A stretch of DNA of 64,000 bases from Nannocystis sp. RBIL2. GTDB taxonomy: Bacteria > Myxococcota_A > Polyangia > Nannocystales > Nannocystaceae. The stretch lies in NCBI RefSeq assembly GCF_026626745.1, contig NZ_JAPNJW010000002.1, forward strand, positions 1,698,151 through 1,762,150. Direction: 5' to 3'. Every line of letters starts with the position of its first letter. Position 1 is the stretch's first letter. This document shows positions 9,186 through 15,892 of the stretch, piece by piece. Made by a program: the position numbers and the translations under genes. Under the pieces are notes generated by a model. The model worked only from the letters and a program-made list of their open reading frames with translations, was not told where the DNA came from and did not search any database.

Positions 9186-9947
9186 CTACACCCCCTCCGC
9201 GCCGGCGTCACGCGGCAGCGCCGCGAAGAACGCCTGCGCGTGCAGCGGACGCCGCAAGTGTGAGCGGACGATCGACTGGATCGCGTCGCGCACCGCCCGG
9301 CGCACCCCGGCCGGGGCCGAAGCCAGCGCCGCAGGATCGCCGCCGGCCTCGAGGTGCTGGATCGCCGCGAGCGCGGCCGCCGGCAGCCGCGGCGCCCCGC
9401 GCTCGTGCTCCAGGCACAGCACCCCGCCGCGCGGCCCGTCGAAGGCCGCGCTGTCCTCGCTCCCGACCTCCGAACCGCACACGCAGCAGCTCGTCAGGGC
9501 CGGCGACAACCCGAGGCAACGCAGCAGCGCCAGCTCGTACTGGCGCAGCTGCAGCGCCTGCGGCGCCCCGCCGATGACCTGCTCGAGCGCGAGGCACAGG
9601 GCCGCGAACAGCTCCGGGTCCGGGTGCCGCGCGAGCACCAATTCGTCAGTCAGCTCGCACAGATAGGCCACGTAGGCGAAGCGCGTCAGGTCGGCGCCGA
9701 CCGGCGCATGCGCGGCGGTCGCGTCGAAGCTCTCGAGCCGCAGCAGCGCCCCGCGCCCGCGGGCGATCGCCGCCACCCCGCGCATCCCCGGGGACAGCCC
9801 GCCGGCGAACCGCTTCTTCGAGTTGCGGGCCCGCGCCGCCGCCGTCTCGAGCTTTCCTTGCTCCGGCGTCAGCACGATCGCGATCAGGTCCGCCTCGCCG
9901 AGCGGGCGCGTGCGGAGGATGACGGCGGGCGTGGACTGCGACTGCAT
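9186..9947 (-). CDS. recO: DNA repair protein RecO
   Basis: The 253-residue protein matches RecO in length and layout: an N-terminal OB-fold region (TPAVILRTRPLGEADLIAIVLT, with the characteristic GEAD), a helical middle, and a CxxC zinc-ribbon (SCCVCGSEVG near residues 155-163) with a later Cys (GGVLCLEHE). RecO loads RecA onto SSB-coated single strands together with RecR in the RecF pathway. It is preceded by mgtE (29 bp gap) and followed by the beta-propeller lipoprotein gene, all on the minus strand. The start is ATG at 9947. Confidence 0.93.
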   Translation of the reverse strand: MQSQSTPAVILRTRPLGEADLIAIVLTPEQGKLETAAARARNSKKRFAGGLSPGMRGVAAIARGRGALLRLESFDATAAHAPVGADLTRFAYVAYLCELTDELVLARHPDPELFAALCLALEQVIGGAPQALQLRQYELALLRCLGLSPALTSCCVCGSEVGSEDSAAFDGPRGGVLCLEHERGAPRLPAAALAAIQHLEAGGDPAALASAPAGVRRAVRDAIQSIVRSHLRRPLHAQAFFAALPRDAGAEGV

Positions 9948-9976
9948 GCGCGGGAGACCGGTGACTACTACTCCGC

Positions 9977-11335
9977 CTAGCCGGAGATTCCGAGCAGCAC
10001 CGTCGCCAGCCAGAAGTAGAAGAGGAGCCCCAGGATGTCGACGGACGTGGTCACGAACGGCCCCGTCGCCACCGCCGGATCGATGTTCAGCCGGTTCATG
10101 AGCAGGGGCACGCTGGTGCCCACCGCCGCGGCGATCATCATGCTGCCCATCATGCCCAGGGTGATGACCGCGCCGAGGTGGACGGGGTCGCTGCTGGTCG
10201 TGCCGAGGAACGGCGCCGCGACCGCGATCCCGATGCCGTAGAGCGCGCCGAGCGACGCGCCGAGCCCCACCTCGCGGAGCACCAGCCGGCCGAGGCGATT
10301 GGTCTCCACATAGCCGACGGCCAGGCCGCGAACGACGATCGTCGAGCTCTGCGTGCCGACGTTACCGCCCATCCCCGCGACCACCGGCATGAACAGCGCC
10401 AGGGCCGGCACCGCCTGCAGCGCCCCCTCGAACCCTTGCAGCGACGCCGCCACCAGCAGACCGCCCGCCGCCGCCGCCAGCAGCCAGGGCATGCGCGCGC
10501 GGAAGCTGGCGCCGAAGGTGCGGGTCTCGACGAGCATCTGTCCGGCGCCCGCCATCTTCAGGATGTCCTCCGTCGCCTCTTCGCGGACGACGTCGAGGAT
10601 GTCGTCGATGGTGATCACCCCGAGCAGCCGCCGCTGGTCGTCGACCACCGGGATGCCGACCAGGTCGTAGCGACTCGCCAGCTCGGCGACCTTCTCCTGA
10701 TCTGTCTCGGCCGTCACCGACACCAGCTCGGTCGTCATCACCGCGTGGATCGGCATGTCCGGCTTGCTGCGCACCAGCTGCCGCAGCCCGATCACCCCGA
10801 CCAGCCGATCGTGCTCGTCGACGACATAGAGGTAGTGGACGTGCTGCGGCAAGTCGTCGGCCGTCTGCACCATCCGGGTCGCCTCCGCGATCGTCACGTC
10901 GTGGTGGATCGAGAAGACGTCGGGCGACATGATGCCGCCCGCGGTGCGCTCGCCGTACGCCAGCAGTTCCTCGAGCGCGTGCGCGTCCTCGACGTCGTAG
11001 TGCGCCAGGATCTCGCGCAGCTTGGCCTCGTCGACGCGCCCCAGGATGTCGGCCGCGTCATCCTCCTGAAGGTCGCCGAGCAGCCCCGCCGCCTCTTCCG
11101 GCGCCCGCCGACCGATCAGGTCCGCCGCCACCTCGTAGCGCATCGCCGCCAGCACATGCGGCCGCCGCTCCGCCGGCAGCGCCTGGAACACCAGGTCCTG
11201 CTCGTGCGGCTCGAAGTTGTCGAGGTAGCCCGCGACGTGCACTGCATCGAGCCGCGCGAGCGCCCGTGCGACCCGCCGCGGATCGCCCGCGTGGACCAGC
11301 CGCGCCAGATCGTTTTGGTTCAGCGCCGGCGTCAT
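9977..11335 (-). CDS. mgtE: Magnesium transporter MgtE
   Basis: The 452 residues show the full MgtE plan: an N-terminal helical MgtE_N domain (about residues 20-125), two CBS domains (about 130-255, with IMSPDVFSIHHDVTIAEATR and VMTTELVSVTAETDQEKVAE), and a C-terminal five-helix membrane domain containing PVVAGMGGNVGTQSSTIVVRG, the signature of the pore. MgtE is a Mg2+-gated channel in the inner membrane whose cytoplasmic domains sense Mg2+. The upstream 187 bp contains two mutually exclusive hairpins and a possible 26-codon leader, described separately. Confidence 0.95.
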   Translation of the reverse strand: MTPALNQNDLARLVHAGDPRRVARALARLDAVHVAGYLDNFEPHEQDLVFQALPAERRPHVLAAMRYEVAADLIGRRAPEEAAGLLGDLQEDDAADILGRVDEAKLREILAHYDVEDAHALEELLAYGERTAGGIMSPDVFSIHHDVTIAEATRMVQTADDLPQHVHYLYVVDEHDRLVGVIGLRQLVRSKPDMPIHAVMTTELVSVTAETDQEKVAELASRYDLVGIPVVDDQRRLLGVITIDDILDVVREEATEDILKMAGAGQMLVETRTFGASFRARMPWLLAAAAGGLLVAASLQGFEGALQAVPALALFMPVVAGMGGNVGTQSSTIVVRGLAVGYVETNRLGRLVLREVGLGASLGALYGIGIAVAAPFLGTTSSDPVHLGAVITLGMMGSMMIAAAVGTSVPLLMNRLNIDPAVATGPFVTTSVDILGLLFYFWLATVLLGISG

Positions 11336-11345
11336 GCGGGGGCCA

Positions 11346-11426
11346 CTATACGCGCCCGACCGCGAGCAGGCGCCAATCCGTGCCCAAACAGCGCTTCGCG
11401 GCCCTTCGCATCGATTCTACCGCCAT
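11346..11426 (-). CDS. Possible 26-codon leader peptide upstream of mgtE
   Basis: On the minus strand an ATG at 11426 opens a 26-codon frame (MAVESMRRAAKRCLG...) that stops with TAG at 11346, 10 bp before the mgtE start. There is no good ribosome-binding site immediately upstream; the AAGGAG at 11476-11481 is about 40 nt away. Leader peptides control other Mg transporter genes in enterobacteria, but this similarity of position is the only support here. Confidence 0.2.
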   Translation of the reverse strand: MAVESMRRAAKRCLGTDWRLLAVGRV

Positions 11427-11460
11427 GCGCCGGAATTCGCGTGACCCCTCGAACCGCGAT

Positions 11461-11509
11461 CGTCTCTCCTTTAATAAGGAGGGAGGCCGACGACGCCGAA
11501 GGAGAGACG
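11461..11509 (-). promoter_or_regulatory. Two mutually exclusive hairpins in the mgtE leader
   Basis: CGTCTCTCC at 11461-11469 is exactly complementary to GGAGAGACG at 11501-11509. The same left arm also takes part in a compact hairpin at 11463-11484 (CTCCTT-TAAT-AAGGAG core at 11466-11481). Both cannot form together, a pattern typical of attenuators. The region lies between the RodZ-like gene stop and mgtE. I see no U-run, and no match to the M-box riboswitch. Confidence 0.4.
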
Positions 11510-11522
11510 CTTGCTCCGAGCT

Positions 11523-12203
11523 TCAGGAGTGCGGCGGGGTCACCTGTCCGCCGGACAGCGCGAAGGCCGTCACCGCGATCACGGCGATCACCAGGCACAC
11601 CGCGATCCACATCAGAGTGCGGCTCTGCGGGATCCGGTTGAGCGCGCGCAACATGTCGAGCGACTGGGCGCCGACGCGATAGACCGCCTCCAACGCCGCG
11701 TTGGGGAGAGGCTCCGCAGCCGCCGCCGGGGCAGCCGCCAACGCCGCCGGACGGTTGACGGACTCGGTGGCCGGCTTCGACTTCGCACCCTCGGCGCGAG
11801 CCGGCTTGCGCGGCCCGCCGACGGCCTGGACCGCCCGATAGCTGGCTTGCGCCGCCGCATGGGGACGACGCGTCGGCCGCTGCGCGCCCGCCTTCTGGGC
11901 GTGCAGGTGGTCGTGGAGCAACCCCGCGACGGTGTCCGGGTCGAGGCTCAGCGAGCGCGCGCAGCAGCGGAAGAAACCGCGGACGAACACTGGACCGGGC
12001 AACGCGCTGAACTGATCTTCCTCGAGGGCCTCGAGGCTGGGGCGAGGGATCTTGGTCTCGAGCGCAAGTTGCTCGACGCTTATCCCGCGGCGCTGTCGCG
12101 CTTCCCGGATGTAACGGCCCGGCGACGGCGGTCCCTCATGCACCTCGGCGCCCTCGGTGGGTTGGGTGCTGACGATCCGGAGGCGGCCCGTGGGAACTCG
12201 CAT
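11523..12203 (-). CDS. RodZ-like HTH protein with C-terminal membrane anchor
   Basis: From the ATG at 12203 the product is 226 residues. An N-terminal helix-turn-helix of the RodZ/HTH_25 type spans about residues 28-100: GRYIREARQRRGISVEQLAL, then ETKIPRPSLEALEEDQFSALPGPVFVRGFF. An Ala/Pro-rich linker follows, then one transmembrane helix (TLMWIAVCLVIAVIAVTAFAL) close to the C-terminus. RodZ links MreB to the cell wall machinery, but E. coli RodZ has a large periplasmic domain that is absent here; only about ten residues follow the helix. A dispersed repeat at 11542-11558 encodes part of that tail. The longer upstream open frame lacks coding character. Confidence 0.8.
   Translation of the reverse strand: MRVPTGRLRIVSTQPTEGAEVHEGPPSPGRYIREARQRRGISVEQLALETKIPRPSLEALEEDQFSALPGPVFVRGFFRCCARSLSLDPDTVAGLLHDHLHAQKAGAQRPTRRPHAAAQASYRAVQAVGGPRKPARAEGAKSKPATESVNRPAALAAAPAAAAEPLPNAALEAVYRVGAQSLDMLRALNRIPQSRTLMWIAVCLVIAVIAVTAFALSGGQVTPPHS
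11542..11558. repeat. Dispersed palindromic repeat in RodZ-like 3' end
   Basis: ACCTGTCC and GGACAG separated by three bases. It encodes the last residues after the membrane helix (SGGQVTPP region). Family of unit ACATGTCC-N4-GG. Confidence 0.6.
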
Positions 12204-12617
12204 GCGCGCACATTCTGAGATCAAGCCGCGTTCGGCGGCAACCCCCCGGGCAAGCATTTTCACACCGAGGCCTACCTCTGCGCGAGAATTCGGCGCAATC
12301 GTCGCCAACAGCCCCAACAGGCGAATTCGTGCCTGTACGTGGCCGCGCCGGGCAATTCTCGCGGCCTCGCAGGGTGTTTTTCCTGCTCCACCCAGGCGAT
12401 CTCGCACTTGGCGTGCGTCACCCCGGCAGCGACCGAGCCGACGCTGCGAGAGCCCCCGCGGCGACCTCTGCAAAGCCCGCACGATCGCCCGTGCGCCCGC
12501 GATCGGCCTCTGCGCCGATTCAACTCCGCGCTCGGCGATGTGCTCGTGGTCCCGCTGTGACGCGGACCCATCGCCAGCGCACTGGTCCCTCCTCGCCCCC
12601 CTCGCTATGATCAGAAC
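12204..12617. other. Divergent intergenic interval, no gene seen
   Basis: 414 bp between the RodZ-like gene (minus) and the gene at 12618 (plus). Slightly richer in A/T than its surroundings and probably holds both promoters. No convincing ORF, hairpin or operator was found. Confidence 0.5.
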
Positions 12618-13490
12618 GTGGATAACGTAGCCCTGTTTGCGCTTGTGCACGGCAATCCGGACGGTCGTGGCGTCACTGCGAATTGGCTGACCGGAGTGCT
12701 GTCGCGCTGCTGCGAAGGCCACGGCTTTTTGGCCGACGACGGGGCCCAGGTCGACCCTGCGCTCGTCCGGGCGTGGAGCGTCGGCGGCGTGCAGGGCAGC
12801 GAGACCCTCGTGCAGTCGCGTCCCGTCGTCCGCGAGCTGCGCGCCGACTTCATCGCGGATTTCTTGCGTGCGCCGAGCCAGACCACCCTCGCCGCCCACG
12901 CCGTCGCGCCTGCGGGACATGGCGCGGAGGACATCCCCGTGCCGCGCCTCGGCCTGGCCCGGTTCCAGCGCTGGCTCGGCGTGCGGGCCGAGGGCGCCCT
13001 GACCGCGGACGACCGTGACGACGCCGTCCGCGATCGCCTCAAGGCCAGCCTGCCCGACTTCCTGCAGCGGGCCCTCAGCCACTCCGGCGACCGCGAGCTG
13101 GTGGTCTTCGGCTTCCTCGCCGCCCTCCACGCGAACGGCGACCTCAACAAGCCCTACGTCGCCCCGCCGCAGATCCGCCGCGCCCTGGCCGGCCTCGACG
13201 AGCTGCTCGGCCACCCTGCCCGGCTCAACCTGTTCGTCTGCGACGGCCGGACTCTCGGCGTCATCCACCGCGGCGGCCGCCTGCTCGTGGCCGACGCCCC
13301 CGCCCCGTCCGGCTCGCGGCGGGCCATGGCCCACGGCCCCGAATCGCGGATCCAGGCCTCCCTGCTGATCCACGACGACGGCCCGGCGGATCTGCCGCCC
13401 GCGCCGGAGGGCGCCGAGCTGCGCCGCCTGCCCGAGGGGATCTTCACGCTCCACGCGCGCCAGCCCGGCCAGGTCGAGCGCGACGAATAG
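12618..13490 (+). CDS. Unrecognised protein, faintly like class II glutamine amidotransferases
   Basis: A 290-residue product from a GTG start (12618). It has no signal peptide or membrane helix. Segments such as NLFVCDGRTLGVIHRGGRLL and LVVFGFLAALHANGDLNKPY resemble the Ntn-hydrolase class II amidotransferase fold, but the N-terminal catalytic Cys that must follow Met is absent (MDNVALFALVHG). If related, it is a non-catalytic member. It is followed 47 bp later by a DHH phosphoesterase gene on the same strand. Codon use matches its neighbours and supports a real gene; the function is unknown. Confidence 0.65.
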   Translation: MDNVALFALVHGNPDGRGVTANWLTGVLSRCCEGHGFLADDGAQVDPALVRAWSVGGVQGSETLVQSRPVVRELRADFIADFLRAPSQTTLAAHAVAPAGHGAEDIPVPRLGLARFQRWLGVRAEGALTADDRDDAVRDRLKASLPDFLQRALSHSGDRELVVFGFLAALHANGDLNKPYVAPPQIRRALAGLDELLGHPARLNLFVCDGRTLGVIHRGGRLLVADAPAPSGSRRAMAHGPESRIQASLLIHDDGPADLPPAPEGAELRRLPEGIFTLHARQPGQVERDE

Positions 13491-13537
13491 CCGCTTTGGA
13501 GACGGCGCCGGACGCCCCCGGTATAAGGAGCGTCCGC

Positions 13538-14527
13538 ATGGCGGTTCATATCCTCCATCACGGCTGGTGCTTCGACGGAGCCGCCTCGGCCGCCCTTTTC
13601 GCCGCCTTCGACCGCCAGCGGCACGGGTCCCGGCCGTGCCGCCTGATCCCCAAGGACCACCGCCCCGGCGACCCCTACGACCCCGAGGACTTCGAGGCCG
13701 ACGAGGTGGCCAGCGTCGACTTCCGCTACAGCCAGCACCCGGGACTGGCCTGGTACTTCGACCACCACGCCAGCGCCTTCCAGCTCCCCGGCGACCGCGA
13801 ACACTTCCTCGCCGACAGCAGCGGCCAGAAGTTCCACGACCCGACCGCCAGCAGCTGCGCCGGCTACCTCGCCCGGATCCTCCGCGACCGCTTCGCCTGC
13901 GACCTCTCGGCCCACGGGGAGCTGATCCGCTGGGCCGAGATCATCGACAGCGCCGCCTTCCCCGACCCGCGCATGCCGGTCGAGCTCAGCGAACCGGCGC
14001 TGCTCCTCATGACCTTCGTCGAGAACAACCACGACCGTGAGCTCGGCGAGCGCTTCATCCACGACCTCCTCGGCCGCTCGCTCGCCGAGCTGGCCGCCGC
14101 CGAGTACGTCCAGCGGCTCCTGCGGCCGCGGCTCGAGCAGAACCGCCACGACATCCGCCTGATCGGCGAGACCGCGGTGGTCGACGGCGACGTCCTTCAT
14201 TACAGCCTGCTCGACCAGCCGGTCCGCGCTTACAACAAGTTCATCCCCTACTATCACCACCCCAAGATCCGCTACGTCGTCGCGCTCACCCGCGGGCCCG
14301 ACCGCCGGATCAAGCTGACCGCCGGCTACAACCCCTGGCTCCCGCGTGACGCTCGCGAGCACAGCATGGCCGCGCTGCTCGAGCCGCACGGCGGCGGCGG
14401 TCACCCGTACGTCGCCGGTTGCACCTTCGGCGCCGACGACGAGGACCGCGCCGTCGCCGTCCAGCGCGCCCTCACCGCCGTCCTCCGCGGCGGCCGGGCT
14501 GCGCCTCGCATGCATTCCGAAGCCTGA
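13538..14527 (+). CDS. DHH/DHHA1-family phosphoesterase
   Basis: I chose the ATG at 13538 because AAGGAG lies 8 bp upstream; the product is 329 residues. The DHH signature is at residues 75-77 (WYFDHHASA), with a preceding metal-binding Asp (VASVDFRY, residue 61), and a C-terminal DHHA1-type GGGGHPYVAGC glycine loop near residue 290. Enzymes of this family cleave phosphodiester bonds in short RNAs, cyclic dinucleotides or pAp using Mn2+. The early FDGAASA replaces the usual H-x-D-x-D region (HHGWCFDGAAS), as in divergent members. It is cytoplasmic. The substrate cannot be assigned. Confidence 0.85.
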   Translation: MAVHILHHGWCFDGAASAALFAAFDRQRHGSRPCRLIPKDHRPGDPYDPEDFEADEVASVDFRYSQHPGLAWYFDHHASAFQLPGDREHFLADSSGQKFHDPTASSCAGYLARILRDRFACDLSAHGELIRWAEIIDSAAFPDPRMPVELSEPALLLMTFVENNHDRELGERFIHDLLGRSLAELAAAEYVQRLLRPRLEQNRHDIRLIGETAVVDGDVLHYSLLDQPVRAYNKFIPYYHHPKIRYVVALTRGPDRRIKLTAGYNPWLPRDAREHSMAALLEPHGGGGHPYVAGCTFGADDEDRAVAVQRALTAVLRGGRAAPRMHSEA

Positions 14528-14557
14528 GCCTTCGGCCTCTGGTATCCCGTCGCCTGC

Positions 14558-15121
14558 GTGAGCGACCCAGACCGACCTGCCCTCGCGGCCATCCTCGTCC
14601 AGCTCCGCGGCCGCGTCGACGCCCACTTCGCCGCGGCCCAGGCGCGCACCCCCGAGGCCTTCGCCTGTCGGGCGGGCTGCGACAGCTGCTGCCACCATCG
14701 CTTCGGCGTGTATGCCGCCGAGGCCGAGCCGATCCGCCGCGCCCTGGCCGACCTGTCCGTCCGGACACCTGTCCTTCGCAACAGGGTCCGAGAGCAAGCC
14801 GACGATCCTGCTCACCAGCACCACTGCGCCCTCCTCGTCGACGGCGCCTGCGCCGTCTACGCCGAGCGGCCGATGATCTGCCGCTCGCACGGCCTGCCGG
14901 TCGCCGTCGCCGACCCCGCCCCGCGCGTCGATCACTGCCCGCTGAATTTCACCGCCGGGCCCCCGCCCCGCGAGAGCGTGCTCCGCCTCGACGCAGTCAA
15001 CCAGCCGCTGGCCGTCCTGGCCACTCTGTGGGACCGCGCGGGCGGCGAGGGAGATCGCTCCCCCCTCCGCGTCGACCTGGCCGACCTCGCCCGCGAGCCC
15101 GATTCGCCCGAAGACCCCTGA
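14558..15121 (+). CDS. YkgJ-family cysteine-cluster protein
   Basis: A 187-residue protein from a GTG start 30 bp after the DHH gene. The Cys cluster FACRAGCDSCC (about residues 36-46), followed by CALL...CAVYAERPMICRSHG and DHCPLNF, matches the YkgJ/UPF0153 family, thought to bind zinc or an iron-sulphur cluster. A double copy of the dispersed palindromic repeat (14751-14784) encodes DLSVRTPVLRNRVRE in the middle, in a part of the family that tolerates insertions. The role is unknown; no membrane segment is seen. Confidence 0.8.
   Translation: MSDPDRPALAAILVQLRGRVDAHFAAAQARTPEAFACRAGCDSCCHHRFGVYAAEAEPIRRALADLSVRTPVLRNRVREQADDPAHQHHCALLVDGACAVYAERPMICRSHGLPVAVADPAPRVDHCPLNFTAGPPPRESVLRLDAVNQPLAVLATLWDRAGGEGDRSPLRVDLADLAREPDSPEDP
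14751..14784. repeat. Two linked units of the dispersed palindromic repeat, inside YkgJ-like gene
   Basis: ACCTGTCC-GTCC-GGACACCTGTCC-TTCG-CAACAGG: two overlapping hairpins with four-base loops, read as codons. Confidence 0.75.
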
Positions 15122-15223
15122 TCTGGCGGCCGCAGCCGGGCTCTACCTTCCGGCCGCGCCGCGCGCCGCTCCCTCTTCGCCCCGCCATCCGTCGACAATC
15201 GTTCGCGACCCTGCAGAAAGTCG

Positions 15224-15252
15224 TTGACCTGCGCCCCGGCTGGCAGTACAAG
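15224..15252 (+). promoter_or_regulatory. Predicted sigma-70 promoter for tRNA-fMet
   Basis: TTGACC at 15224-15229 and TACAAG at 15247-15252 are separated by 17 bp, the optimal spacing, and lie about 12 bp before the mature tRNA 5' end. Confidence 0.5.
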
Positions 15253-15263
15253 CAAACCCTCGC

Positions 15264-15337
15264 TGCGGGGTGGAGCAGCCAGGTAGCTCGCCGGGCTCAT
15301 AACCCGGAGGTCATGGGTTCAAATCCCGTCCCCGCTA
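15264..15337 (+). tRNA. Initiator tRNA-fMet (CAT)
   Basis: A full cloverleaf of 74 nt: acceptor TGCGGGG paired with CCCCGCT, D-arm GAGC/GCTC, anticodon stem CCGGG/CCCGG with loop CTCATAA (anticodon CAT at 15298-15300), variable AGGTC, and T-arm ATGGG-TTCAAAT-CCCGT. Three consecutive G:C pairs at the base of the anticodon stem, the A11:U24 pair and the unpaired 1:72 position identify the initiator. Here 1:72 is T:T rather than the usual C:A. CCA is not encoded. A strong terminator follows at once. Confidence 0.97.
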
Positions 15338-15343
15338 CTCACG

Positions 15344-15379
15344 AAGGGCCCGTTCGCAAGAACGGGCCCTTCTTTTTTT
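15344..15379 (+). terminator. Rho-independent terminator after tRNA-fMet
   Basis: A perfect 12-bp stem (AAGGGCCCGTTC / GAACGGGCCCTT) with a GCAA loop, then C and seven T. It is the clearest intrinsic terminator in the window. Confidence 0.95.
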
Positions 15380-15502
15380 GCGCCTTGGCGACGACGCGCC
15401 CCGACCCGAGCACGGCCCTCGCCCGACGCACCTCTCTCGCGGGCTCGCAACCGTGAAATTCGCAGCGCTCGCGCGGCGGGATTCGGCCACACTCGATCGG
15501 GC

Positions 15503-15889
15503 GTGGCGATCGAGTTCCTCACCGCGGCGCGGCGGATCGTCCTCGACGTGGCGGACATCGTCGCCGACGATGACGAGCTCCCGCCGACGCTGCTCGACGC
15601 CGTTCGGGCGGCCCGATTGCCGATAGGTCAGAGCTGCCGGGGCGAGGGTGTCTGTCGCAGCTGCGCCGTCGACGTCGAGGTCGGGCTCGCGGCGCTCCCG
15701 CAGCCGACCGCCCTCGAGGCGCGATTCGGCTTCACGGGCCCGCGCCGGCTCGCGTGTCAGGTCGCGCTCCCTGCGGCGCACGAGCACGTCCGGCTCCATC
15801 ATCCCGCCTGGGGCCGTCCGGCCGCCTCGTCCGGGGGTTCAACTTCTGCGCCGTCTGGTGGAGCCGCGGATGATAGGCTAGAGCCCTGA
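15503..15889 (+). CDS. [2Fe-2S] ferredoxin
   Basis: A 128-residue protein from a GTG start. The motif GQSCRGEGVCRSCAV gives C-x5-C-x2-C, with a fourth Cys in RLACQ, the adrenodoxin/Isc-type [2Fe-2S] arrangement. The C-terminal tail after about residue 100 is Ser/Gly-rich and dispensable-looking. It carries electrons in the cytoplasm; the partner cannot be told from the context. The TamB-like gene begins 3 bp after its stop, so the two are probably co-transcribed although a functional link is not obvious. Confidence 0.88.
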   Translation: MAIEFLTAARRIVLDVADIVADDDELPPTLLDAVRAARLPIGQSCRGEGVCRSCAVDVEVGLAALPQPTALEARFGFTGPRRLACQVALPAAHEHVRLHHPAWGRPAASSGGSTSAPSGGAADDRLEP

Positions 15890-15892
15890 AAC

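Noticed and set aside
11336..11522. M-box magnesium riboswitch upstream of mgtE
   Set aside because: None of the conserved M-box helices or loops could be recognised; only two alternative hairpins were visible.
12618..13490. Active class II glutamine amidotransferase
   Set aside because: The obligatory N-terminal catalytic Cys is missing and similarity is faint, so only an uncertain relation is noted.
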